From: Lachnospiraceae bacterium MA2020
Lineage (GTDB): Bacteria > Bacillota > Clostridia > Lachnospirales > Lachnospiraceae
Direction of reading: 5' to 3'
Assembly: GCA_000746015.1 (NCBI GenBank)
Contig: JQKK01000005.1
Location: 62,001-126,000 of the forward strand
DNA: 64,000 bases
The stretch's first letter is position 1. Each line of letters begins with the position of its first letter. The translations under genes were made by a program, and so were the position numbers. The notes below the pieces were generated by a model. It saw nothing but the letters and a program-made list of their open reading frames with translations. It was not told the origin of the DNA and ran no database searches. This document shows, one piece after another, positions 9,701 through 17,230 of the stretch.

Positions 9701-12337
9701 GCAGAGGAATATAGTGAAACAGTACCTTCATTTACAGAGGGCGGTCTATATACGATATTCTATCGCGTAACTGCAGACAACAGCGTACCACGCTATGGCT
9801 GCTTTAATGCAGAAATCAGACCACAGGTTAAGTTTGATGCCAACGGCGGAACACTTAATGAGGCAACAAAGAAGGATGCTTTCTATTTAAAATATGGGGA
9901 TTTTATACCTGAAGAGTATTTTGCAGAGCCGACATATAGCTCAGGTACCCGTTACTTTGCCGGTTGGTACACAAGCAAGAATTTCTCAACTCGCTTTGAT
10001 GCTAATACACCGGTAACAGAAAATCTGACACTCTATGCACGCTGGGTACAGAAGCTCTTTGGTATAAGCGGTACAGTGGATAAGGCCATATCGGTACAAC
10101 TCTTCCAGGGAAATAAGGCAGTGAGCAAAGAGATTAAGCTTGAAAGTGAAAAGAGCTTTACATTCGACAAAATACCTGATGGCGAGTATGATCTTGTTGT
10201 TTCAATGGATGATAACAGGACCATAACGAAGCTTGTAAAACTTAAGGACAGTGATATCCAGAATCTTGATGTAGAGGCAGTAGACGAAAACATTAGCTCA
10301 ATCGTTAATGTAGCAGATGAAACACCGGATATCGTAGTTGGAAATCTCGATGTCGAAGCGACACACAAAGATGCATATTGGAATAAGTCATATACACAAA
10401 ATAAAAACAGGGTAGAAATATCTCTGGATGCTGAAAGCCAGTATGACTGGACAAGAGTTGATGCAGATGGCGCAGAGCATCTGTCAGCTTCAGAAAAGGC
10501 ATTATGGGATGAGCAGACAGCCATTGTTAAAGCGGCGGAAGATAACAAGGATGAGATCATTGAGTTTATAGGCTTGGATATTTCTCAGGCAGTATTGAAA
10601 GATAATGCAAAAGCTACGGGCGCAGCAACAGGTACTGCAACTAATGAAGTTTTGGAAATCATAGTTCCTTATGACACAGATGAGGTAGAAGGACTTACAG
10701 TCTATCGCTATCATGGCGGTGAGGTAACAAAGCTTACGGAGGTAGATGAAAGGCCTACGGCAAATCTGAAAGATGGACTGAAAGATGGAAAATTTTATGT
10801 AGAAGGAGCGGATACTGAGAACAGCAGAGGCGGATACATTGCAATCTACGCAAATGGTTTCTCTACATATGCGATAGGATACGAAAATCCGCCAGAGCCA
10901 GAGCCGGAAGAGCCAGAGCCGGAGCCAGAGCCGGAGCCAACACCTACACCGACACCAACACCTACACCGACACCAACTCCAACACCGACACCAACTCCTA
11001 CACCTACGCCAACACCAACACCGACTCCGGAGCCAACACCAGAGCCTGAGCCGGTAGTACCGGAGAAGGAAAAGCAGGCAAAGCCTGATATCCCTAGGCT
11101 GAAGAGGACGACTAAAACATCTATTACAGTAGTGGAAGAAGACGGACTGGAATACAGTATCGATGGCGGTAAGACATGGCAGAGCAGCGGAACATTTGAT
11201 GGACTTGAGCCAGGTACGGAGTACAAGATCATCGCAAGGCGTGCTGCAACCGATGATAAACTGGCAAGTGACCCATCGGATCCGCTGACGGTTACGACAA
11301 ATGTGAATGATATTACGACTGATACGACTCTCATTGATGATGACGACTATGGCAAAGGAAAGATTACCACTGAGACGAATATAGATAAAGATCTTCCAAA
11401 GATTAATGTTGACAATTTCACTGTTGAGCTTGCAAAGACTCTATTGACAGATGAAGAGCTTGAGCGAGTTAAAAATGGTGAGCATCTGTGGATGTACCTT
11501 GATGTCAAGGCTGCAGAAACCAACATAACAGACGCAGATAAGAAGTCGATGGATGACATAGCAAAGACTATCGCTTCTGACGGAAAGATCGGAGCTTACT
11601 TAGAGATTAGTCTCTATAAGAAGATAGGTAATGATGACCCGACAAAGATAACTGAGCTTGGTTCCAACAGTATCACGATAACTGTGGATGTTCCGGAAGA
11701 ATTACATGCACCGGCAGGAGTATACAGAAAATTCTTCCTGTCACAGATACACAATAATGTGGCAAGGATCGTGGCTACATCAATAACTAAAGTGCTTAAG
11801 GCTAATATTGGCGGCTTCTCATTATTTGCAATAGGATATTCTGACAAGGAAAACAATTATCTCGTTGTTAAGCAGAAGGTCTTTGCAAGAAACTACTTCT
11901 CGAAGTTTGGACAGGATACGTCAAAGTATAAGTATAAGCTCAAGGTAGAGGATAAATCTCAGAAGAAGATGATCAAAGCTGCCAAGGACATGATAAAGGC
12001 AAAGAAGGAAGGTACTGCAAAGGTTTCACTGTACCGCAAGGAGAAGAAAGGTACATGGGAAAAGGTTGAAGAGGTTGAGTTTATAGTAGAGAAGCCTGAA
12101 GTAACAAAGAAGGTCGATACACTTAAAGTGGGCGATAATATAGATGCTATGAGCTTCGTGACAAGCAAGATGTCAGTGAAGCCGACCTACTTCCTGTCAT
12201 CAAAACCTGAAGTGGCAGAGGTAGATTTTAACACAGGCAAGATAAAAGTACTCAAGAAAGGCAGTACAACGATCACGATATCTTATGATAATGGTATCGG
12301 AGCAGCAAAGTACAAGGTTAAACTGAAAGTAAAGTAA
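6800..12337 (+). CDS. Giant secreted multidomain surface protein (discoidin-like repeats, InlB B-repeat, Pro-Thr linker)
   Basis: Secreted protein of 1845 residues. A signal peptide occupies about residues 1-32 (MKGTRKLKRK, hydrophobic core, AWA cleavage site). Two similar modules of about 155 residues (about 74-228 and 235-392) each run from GDDAG near the start to LGELYMAG at the end and resemble F5/8 type C (discoidin) carbohydrate-binding folds. An Ig-like segment and uncharacterised beta-rich regions follow. An InlB B-repeat (Listeria-Bacteroides type) lies at about 1010-1084, with FDANGG and FAGWYT. A Glu-Pro and Thr-Pro linker at about 1364-1418 separates a fibronectin type III-like module (about 1425-1500). 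The last 75 residues resemble a bacterial Ig-like (Big_2) domain. No LPXTG motif or membrane anchor is visible. Likely role: adhesion to glycans or plant particles. Confidence 0.85.
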   Translation: MKGTRKLKRKLLSILLASTLVAGMLPSTAWADAQSTDTSLGGANGSSVSQDANQSSNGKKLEGLMETSGYGGVPSAGDDAGNGMRYYVGFESDSGTDGIASCDADKLVDGNAGAEQYKYCVGSPGTLTTEFHYDTAFVPKKYYLMTAEDTSRHSGRNPQSWKIFAKEKKSDSYTVIADVSDYTSMGALDNTVYNFDFANIENNKYRYFKFEVSAVQGSDECFQLGELYMAGLVLPKNGDDAGDGLKYYVGNDAFTNITGTDINKTSQGPGFLFDGSYGGAYKYYTTTKPLWVEFNAETSFVPKKYYFLTGEDTASYHRNPTKWKIFAKQDPGDNWTTIAEDTNDNMMADKNNTVYEFSFNSNVSKLYRYFRLEVDDFEAAGFQLGELYMAGKDEAQIVDVDYPHATSTTDSSVTLKVDGDIAPCKWQKSESSETEPNTFTDIDGATTQKYTFEESNLVDGAWYRCKVGSSYSKAVQLIYPDANNGSGWGETTDTFGRIWTYPHKYSENYQTSWYVSNGTAAYAVDIYEDNTYGYYTAKFDVVGKYVKKDNNDIETTYMLQTTYAGDGWGMTSSTEKDPGVQDKWSVKQKAPDSLKMTFDESNESKVNVEATLDDGGSFAVYCDTQLGNDDTSDYSDSAALVTKLNSKKGLQQLTMVGAASEADAKDDNPAFTIQGIKNDPVFWVGPYWLNVYAFNTDGDYGCTLNEVYAKGREKTEAAVKAEGIDSGTAISWLNIDARDTVEFQFAVGDAASAGAISSTVNYTDETLEGLDSEQKYTITYEGNTEGIEVTSSTTGTITISDYLGKTIELQKEGYEPQEITLAPRPIAQAAVIADQAEIAKSPVYVKDQETAVTENSVTLRFFDNAMLNQQYAIFNGDTLVGGWVLGTNGMVVFDGLTENTAYEVRAKIPATNIAPRSDEAITKVKTAAAITVTEPDKKTVDYNGEAQKFTVTTSGGTNTKVAYSTDYAEEYSETVPSFTEGGLYTIFYRVTADNSVPRYGCFNAEIRPQVKFDANGGTLNEATKKDAFYLKYGDFIPEEYFAEPTYSSGTRYFAGWYTSKNFSTRFDANTPVTENLTLYARWVQKLFGISGTVDKAISVQLFQGNKAVSKEIKLESEKSFTFDKIPDGEYDLVVSMDDNRTITKLVKLKDSDIQNLDVEAVDENISSIVNVADETPDIVVGNLDVEATHKDAYWNKSYTQNKNRVEISLDAESQYDWTRVDADGAEHLSASEKALWDEQTAIVKAAEDNKDEIIEFIGLDISQAVLKDNAKATGAATGTATNEVLEIIVPYDTDEVEGLTVYRYHGGEVTKLTEVDERPTANLKDGLKDGKFYVEGADTENSRGGYIAIYANGFSTYAIGYENPPEPEPEEPEPEPEPEPTPTPTPTPTPTPTPTPTPTPTPTPTPTPTPEPTPEPEPVVPEKEKQAKPDIPRLKRTTKTSITVVEEDGLEYSIDGGKTWQSSGTFDGLEPGTEYKIIARRAATDDKLASDPSDPLTVTTNVNDITTDTTLIDDDDYGKGKITTETNIDKDLPKINVDNFTVELAKTLLTDEELERVKNGEHLWMYLDVKAAETNITDADKKSMDDIAKTIASDGKIGAYLEISLYKKIGNDDPTKITELGSNSITITVDVPEELHAPAGVYRKFFLSQIHNNVARIVATSITKVLKANIGGFSLFAIGYSDKENNYLVVKQKVFARNYFSKFGQDTSKYKYKLKVEDKSQKKMIKAAKDMIKAKKEGTAKVSLYRKEKKGTWEKVEEVEFIVEKPEVTKKVDTLKVGDNIDAMSFVTSKMSVKPTYFLSSKPEVAEVDFNTGKIKVLKKGSTTITISYDNGIGAAKYKVKLKVK
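10891..11055 (+). repeat. Low-complexity Glu-Pro / Thr-Pro coding repeat
   Basis: Tandem hexanucleotide-like units (ccagag/ccggag, then acaccg/acacct) encoding PE and TP dipeptides. This is an extended linker inside the surface protein, and a stretch prone to length change. Confidence 0.85.
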
Positions 12338-12361
12338 GATCCTTGTTAGTTCAGGATGACA
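12335..12361 (-). repeat. Dispersed repeat, copy 1 (TGTCATCCTGAAC type)
   Basis: On the minus strand this reads TGTCATCCTGAAC followed by AAGGATCTTA. It aligns with 16684-16712 on the plus strand with a 2-nt gap and few substitutions. It begins at the stop codon of the giant surface gene. Confidence 0.55.
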
Positions 12362-12375
12362 ATAGGGTATGATAC

Positions 12376-12409
12376 AAGGGCAGCTGTGAAATATCGCAGT
12401 TGCCCTTTA
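12376..12409 (+). terminator. Probable terminator of the giant surface gene
   Basis: AAGGGCAGCTGTG (12376-12388) pairs with CGCAGTTGCCCTT (12395-12407) with two G-U pairs and a 6-nt loop. Only a short T tract follows. Confidence 0.65.
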
Positions 12410-12433
12410 CTGCGCGTTATTATGACTTTTTTC

Positions 12434-12462
12434 TTGCACTTATGTTGCTAAAACTATACAAT
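12434..12462 (+). promoter_or_regulatory. Sigma-A promoter for the dacA-MBOAT-SGNH operon
   Basis: TTGCAC (12434-12439), 17 bp, TACAAT (12457-12462), about 80 bp before the carboxypeptidase start. Confidence 0.6.
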
Positions 12463-12543
12463 ATACAACGTAGGTAATTTTGGCAATTTTCAAGGAATGA
12501 ATTTGCCAAAAGAAAGTGCTTTATATAGGGGAGACTTTTAGCA

Positions 12544-13686
12544 ATGTACGATGAAATGGATGATGGATATAGAGAACGGCGCAGGAAGCGCAAGAGATAT
12601 GAGAGAAGGATGGCTCGCAGGCGGAAGAGAGCGATAAGGATTATCGTTACCAGATGGATTCCGTTTGGTATAGCGTGTATCTTATTTGTTTCACTTTTTG
12701 CAGTAGGAATTAAAGCAGTAGTTAAGGCTGCCGGTGGGCCAAAGAGTGTCTCAGTGGATATGGCAACGGAGGCTGTGTCAGAAAATACGGTTTCAGAGGA
12801 TACGGTATCTGAAAATGAGACAGTGTCGGAGGACAGTGTTTCTGAGAATGTGATCGAGCCGGTAAAGATACTCGGGATAACTGATGACTCGACAGCAGGA
12901 GCGATACCCGGAGATGTTGTCAGTGAGCATGCGGTGCTTATCTCGCTTTCTGAGAACAAGATAGTAGCAGGAAGAGACTACAGAAGTACGATAAACCCTG
13001 CATCTATGACAAAGGTACTTACAGTACTTGTGGCAGCTGAGCAGATGCAGCTCAAGGGTGATGACCTTGACACCAAATTTACGATCGACTACGAGATTGA
13101 GAATTTTAGTTATGTAAATGAGTGCAGCAACGTCGGCTTTTCTGTAGGCGAGGAAGTGACGCTGAAGGATCTGTTTTACGGCACGATATTGCCATCAGGC
13201 GGTGATGCTGCATATGCGCTTGCAAGATATGCGGGTGGCTCTATGGAGGGCTTTGCAGACCTCATGAATCAAAAGCTTGCTGAGCTGGGATGCTCTTCGA
13301 CGGCGCATTTTACAAACAGCATAGGTCTTTATGATGAGGCGCATCACTGTACGACTTATGATATGGCTGAGATCATGAATGCTGCTATGCAAAATGAGCT
13401 CTGCCGTGAGGTTCTTTCAACCCATATATATACGACCTCTGCTACTGCTGAGCATCCGGAGGGTATCGAGATATCAAACTGGTTTCTCCGCAGGATAGAG
13501 GATAAGGACAGTGGAGGCAAGGTGATCGCGGCTAAGACGGGATTTGTGATCCAGTCTAAGAACTGTGCAGTAAGCTATGGCGAGGATAACTACGGAAACG
13601 GATATATCTGCGTTACAGCCGGATCTTCCAGTGCATGGAGATGTATATATGACCATGTTTCGATATATAAAAAGTATCTTAAATAA
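12544..13686 (+). CDS. D-alanyl-D-alanine carboxypeptidase, S11 family (PBP5/DacA-like)
   Basis: Membrane-anchored serine peptidase that trims the terminal D-Ala of peptidoglycan stem peptides. It has 380 residues, with a very basic cytoplasmic N-terminus (about 1-37), one membrane helix (about 38-58) and a linker of repeated SE(N/D)TVSE units (about 77-105). The catalytic domain has all three S11 motifs: SMTK near residue 154, SGGD (the SxN-type position, with Gly for Asn) near 218, and KTG near 331. Anchoring is N-terminal; no PBP5-type C-terminal amphipathic anchor domain is evident. GGGGAG precedes the start. It heads an operon with an MBOAT acyltransferase 10 bp downstream, which suggests a joint role in envelope modification. 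Confidence 0.87.
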   Translation: MYDEMDDGYRERRRKRKRYERRMARRRKRAIRIIVTRWIPFGIACILFVSLFAVGIKAVVKAAGGPKSVSVDMATEAVSENTVSEDTVSENETVSEDSVSENVIEPVKILGITDDSTAGAIPGDVVSEHAVLISLSENKIVAGRDYRSTINPASMTKVLTVLVAAEQMQLKGDDLDTKFTIDYEIENFSYVNECSNVGFSVGEEVTLKDLFYGTILPSGGDAAYALARYAGGSMEGFADLMNQKLAELGCSSTAHFTNSIGLYDEAHHCTTYDMAEIMNAAMQNELCREVLSTHIYTTSATAEHPEGIEISNWFLRRIEDKDSGGKVIAAKTGFVIQSKNCAVSYGEDNYGNGYICVTAGSSSAWRCIYDHVSIYKKYLK

Positions 13687-13696
13687 GGTGGCTTAA

Positions 13697-15151
13697 ATGA
13701 GTTTTGTTTCGTTGGAGTTTTTGGTTTTTATAACGGCGCTGATAGGCATTTACTATGCGCTTATCCCGCCTAAGTGGAGATGGTGCGCGCTTCTGGCGGC
13801 GAGTATGGCTTTTTACCTGCTCTCAGATCGCGCAGCGTTTATATATTTTCTCAGTATGATCGTGGCATCTTACCTATTGTCACGATCCATCTACAACTTA
13901 AAGCTTAAAGGTGCCGCCAGCTCAGTGCAGAAGGGCATGCTTGCAGCGGCGATCCTGGTCACAATAATGCCGACACTTGTCACAAAGGATCTTGAGTATA
14001 TCTGGACAAGCATCTTAAATCATGAGTCTCATCACTGGATAATGGCGACGGGTATGTCGTTTTTTATGCTTCAGATGATCGCATATTATGTGGATATATG
14101 GAGGGGCAAGATCGAGCCCGAGAAGAATTTCTTTAAGTATGCGCTGTTTATTTCGTTCTTCCCACAGATAATCCAGGGTCCTATACCAAGATATGAGCAG
14201 CTCCACACTTCTCTTATGAAGGAGCACAGATGGGATGCTCGCGGATTGGTAAGAGGAGCGCAGCTTGTAATTTGGGGATTTTTCCTCAAGCTTATGATAG
14301 CTGACAAGGCAGGTATAGTAGTAGACAGTGTATTTAGTAATTACAGGACATACATGGGAGGCTATGTACTCGTTGCCGGGATCTTAAGCGGTTTTCAGGT
14401 CTACACTGATTTCGCTTCTTGTGTAAGTATCGCAAAGGGTGTATCTGAGATGCTGGGAGTTGAGCTTGCAGATAACTTCAATCACCCGTTTTTCTCAATA
14501 TCCATAAAGGACTTCTGGAGACGCTGGCACATGTCGCTTGGCAGCTGGCTGAGAGACTATATTTATTTCCCGCTGGGCGGAAGCCGCAAGGGCAAGGTGA
14601 GAAAGCATATCAATATTTTGATCACTTTCCTTGTAAGTGGTATCTGGCATGGCGCAGGCATCAAGTATGCGGTATGGGGTATCATGCATGGCATCTACCA
14701 GGTTGCAGGAGATATGAGTGCAGATCTTCAGTCTAAGATTTACAGGATCTTAGGTTTTGAAAAGGATTCAAGGCTTGAGATGTGGGGAAGACGCGCAGGA
14801 GTATTTATCTGGCTTATCCCAAACTGGATCATATTTAGGGCTGACAGTGTGAAGCAGGCCGCTTATATGATGCTCTCAGTATTTACAGTGAGAAATCCAT
14901 GGATCTTTTTTGATGATTCGCTTTTTACGCTTGGACTTGAATGGAAAGAGTGGGTAGTGCTCGCACTTTCGATCTATGTGCTTATGAAGGTGAGCATCAT
15001 GCAGGAAAAATGCGTCGTTCGTGACAGAGTGCTGGAGCAGCCGCTTGTTGTGAGATGGACGCTCTACATAGCAGCGATTGTGATCATATGGGTATTTGGA
15101 ACTTACGGATTTGGCTTTAATGCAAAGGACTTTATATATGCAGCTTTCTAA
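13697..15151 (+). CDS. MBOAT family O-acyltransferase (AlgI/DltB-like)
   Basis: Polytopic membrane acyltransferase of 484 residues, thought to move acyl groups from a cytoplasmic donor across the membrane to a surface polymer. Hydrophobic segments span nearly the whole length. The MBOAT signatures are clear: WRRWHMSLGSWLRDYIYFPL near residues 272-291, and the catalytic His in SGIWHGAG near 315. AAGGTGG precedes the ATG. It overlaps the next gene by 14 bp, which implies translational coupling with the SGNH partner, the usual AlgI/AlgJ or DltB/DltD type arrangement. Without dltA or dltC nearby, D-alanylation is less likely than O-acetylation of a glycan, but the target is unknown. Confidence 0.88.
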   Translation: MSFVSLEFLVFITALIGIYYALIPPKWRWCALLAASMAFYLLSDRAAFIYFLSMIVASYLLSRSIYNLKLKGAASSVQKGMLAAAILVTIMPTLVTKDLEYIWTSILNHESHHWIMATGMSFFMLQMIAYYVDIWRGKIEPEKNFFKYALFISFFPQIIQGPIPRYEQLHTSLMKEHRWDARGLVRGAQLVIWGFFLKLMIADKAGIVVDSVFSNYRTYMGGYVLVAGILSGFQVYTDFASCVSIAKGVSEMLGVELADNFNHPFFSISIKDFWRRWHMSLGSWLRDYIYFPLGGSRKGKVRKHINILITFLVSGIWHGAGIKYAVWGIMHGIYQVAGDMSADLQSKIYRILGFEKDSRLEMWGRRAGVFIWLIPNWIIFRADSVKQAAYMMLSVFTVRNPWIFFDDSLFTLGLEWKEWVVLALSIYVLMKVSIMQEKCVVRDRVLEQPLVVRWTLYIAAIVIIWVFGTYGFGFNAKDFIYAAF

Positions 15152-16673
15152 ATATATAGGGATAAGCAGACTCAGCCGGTTTCTCATGAATTATGCCGGC
15201 AGGTGTGCGATATTTTTAGCGTTGCTCATTATGGCGCTCCGGGTGACAACTACCTGGCTTGTGCCAAAGTATCTCAGCAACAATATGTATCCGACGACAA
15301 CGACATTTACAAGATTTTATGATATGAAAAAGGACAGCGTGGATGTGATATTCCTTGGAAGCAGTCACGCTGTAAACGGGTTTAATACGCAGGAGCTTTA
15401 CGATACTTACGGATACAGAAGCTATAATCTTGCGAGTGAGCAGCAGAATCTTCTCACATCATTTTACTGGCTTGAGGAAGCACTTCAGTATCAGAGCCCC
15501 AAGGTGGTAGTACTCGATGCTTTCATGGCATTTCCGCATGTTAAGGAGGAAAACTTAAATGCTGTAGAAGCGACCACTAGAAAGGCTTTTGACTACATGA
15601 GATGGGGAAAGGTCAAAAGAGATGCGGTGAAGGCTATCACAGACTATGATGACAGCCAGTCGCTCCTTAGCTATTATCTTCCGAATATCAGGTATCATGC
15701 GAGATGGACAGGACTTGAAAATGAGGATTTCCAGTTTGCTTTTGATCACTCTCCTGAGCTCAAGGGTACGGGAGTTTTGCTTGGAAGCTGCGGAAATGAC
15801 AGATACGGAACATTTACAACTTCTGAATCTGATACTGAGATGGCTGAAATGGCACCGGTGATGGTGGAATACTTAGAAAAGATCAATTCTCTCTGCAAGG
15901 AGAAGAAGATCGAGCTGATACTTACCATGACACCGGCTATCGACTATTCACTCAAAAAGAATACAGCAATGAGAGCATTTGCAGCTAAGCATGCCCTTCC
16001 TTTTTATGACTTTAATGATACTGCAGTATATGACGAGGCAGGGCTTGTTTTTGGCGATGACATGGCAGATATCGAGCATGCAAATATAGCAGGATCGGTA
16101 AAGATCACTGACTATATCGGAGAAAGACTGTTTGAGACGGGACTTTTGGAGAGTGTTGAAGATGAGCAGTGGAGCAGCAGCTCACAGTTTTTCAGAAACT
16201 GCCTTGAAGATTATGCCATTCACCATGAAAATGATTTTTATGCATATTTTGATATGCTCGAAAGAGACAGGTTTACTATCCTTATCTCGGCTTTGGGCGA
16301 AGCGACAGAGGCAATTGATGAAAATGTCGTTGCAGAGTTTCAAAAGCTTGGGCTTTCATGTATCCTCAAGAATGTCAGCTACGCCAGCTATATTGGTGTC
16401 GTGAATAAGGGTGAAGTGTATGAAAATGTCAGTGCAGGACTTGAAGGAGCGGTATCTTACAAAGGAATAATGGCAGATAAAGCCACAATGTTTGAGCTGC
16501 TGAGTAAAAATGGCGACTACACAGAGATGCAGAGCTCTATCATTATTGACGGAGAAGAATGTTCGATGATGAATAACGGACTTAATGTAGCAGTATATGA
16601 CAATGACAGCAAAAAACTGGTAGATAAGGTATGCTTTGACACGCATAATCCGGACTTGCCGGCGATAAGATAA
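15138..16673 (+). CDS. Membrane-anchored SGNH-type acyltransferase partner of MBOAT
   Basis: 511-residue protein with an N-terminal membrane helix (about 20-45) and an extracytoplasmic SGNH-like domain beginning FLGSSHAVNGF near residue 72, with the block I serine in GSSH. It probably completes acyl transfer from the MBOAT channel to the surface polymer. ATG at 15138 is preferred: AAAGGA lies 9 bp upstream and the product starts MQLSKYIG just before the helix. In-frame ATGs at 15096 and 15120 lie deeper inside the MBOAT gene. The C-terminal part (about 360-511) has no family I recognise. It is the last gene of the operon, before a hairpin shared with the convergent V-ATPase-like operon. Confidence 0.82.
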   Translation: MQLSKYIGISRLSRFLMNYAGRCAIFLALLIMALRVTTTWLVPKYLSNNMYPTTTTFTRFYDMKKDSVDVIFLGSSHAVNGFNTQELYDTYGYRSYNLASEQQNLLTSFYWLEEALQYQSPKVVVLDAFMAFPHVKEENLNAVEATTRKAFDYMRWGKVKRDAVKAITDYDDSQSLLSYYLPNIRYHARWTGLENEDFQFAFDHSPELKGTGVLLGSCGNDRYGTFTTSESDTEMAEMAPVMVEYLEKINSLCKEKKIELILTMTPAIDYSLKKNTAMRAFAAKHALPFYDFNDTAVYDEAGLVFGDDMADIEHANIAGSVKITDYIGERLFETGLLESVEDEQWSSSSQFFRNCLEDYAIHHENDFYAYFDMLERDRFTILISALGEATEAIDENVVAEFQKLGLSCILKNVSYASYIGVVNKGEVYENVSAGLEGAVSYKGIMADKATMFELLSKNGDYTEMQSSIIIDGEECSMMNNGLNVAVYDNDSKKLVDKVCFDTHNPDLPAIR

Positions 16674-16680
16674 AAAAAAG

Positions 16681-16740
16681 AAATGTCATTCTGAACGAAG
16701 TGAAGAATCTTATTCACTCTATTCAGGATGACATTTTTTT
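16681..16740. terminator. Bidirectional terminator made of a palindromic dispersed repeat (copy 2)
   Basis: AAATGTCATTCTGAA pairs with TTCAGGATGACATTT (one U-G pair) around a loop that holds a second small stem. A T-tract at 16734-16740 follows on the plus strand and an A-rich stretch at 16673-16683 gives Ts on the minus strand. It separates convergent operons. The segment 16684-16712 matches the repeat at 12335-12361. Confidence 0.8.
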
Positions 16741-17218
16741 ATTCAATCCTATTATCTATCTCTCGTGTCAGAAGCGGAAATTTTCCGTCATAGATGACGT
16801 TCAACAGTGCTGAAAGTGACTTCAGTGCCTTTGTGACGTCGTCTATTGAGAGGGCTCCGCTAGTTATGGCTTCTTCAAACTCATCAAGATCATCAACCTT
16901 TACAAAATCATCGGGATAAACGATCACATCTGCGAGGAGATCACGGAATACATAAGTGTTTTCGCCTTCTTTATATTCGTGATCTATTATGTCGCAGTAC
17001 CAGTACAGGAGATTCCCGTCTGCTTTTAAAAATTTACTTACTTTGTATCCCTTATTTAAAAAATAACATGAATAACCATGAGTAAATTCTTTTTTAGGGC
17101 GCAGTGTTTTCCACTGTGTGATTATCTTGTCTTCATCTTTGTAAAGAATGATATCATCTTTAAGCAAAATACATTCGGAAGGAATTATCCTTTTGCGATA
17201 GAGTTTTGGGTCAGCCAT
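16739..17218 (-). CDS. DUF402 domain protein
   Basis: 159-residue soluble protein with the DUF402 (PF04167) pattern YWYCDIID followed by DLLADVIVYPDDFVKVDDLDE. Characterised members of this fold, such as the Ntdp family, hydrolyse nucleoside di- and triphosphates or related phosphate compounds using a bound metal. The substrate here is unknown. It starts 12 bp after the stop of the B-like subunit with GGAGG upstream, so it is the last gene of the V-ATPase-like operon. A nucleotide hydrolase tied to an ATPase-like complex is suggestive, but linkage may be incidental. Confidence 0.8.
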   Translation of the reverse strand: MADPKLYRKRIIPSECILLKDDIILYKDEDKIITQWKTLRPKKEFTHGYSCYFLNKGYKVSKFLKADGNLLYWYCDIIDHEYKEGENTYVFRDLLADVIVYPDDFVKVDDLDEFEEAITSGALSIDDVTKALKSLSALLNVIYDGKFPLLTREIDNRIE

Positions 17219-17230
17219 AACGATACCTCC

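Noticed and set aside
10846-11334. Antisense open frame with long Gly-Val and Gly-Ser dipeptide runs
   Set aside because: It is the mirror image of the Pro-Thr/Pro-Glu linker of the surface protein; it has no ribosome binding site and lies wholly inside a real gene.
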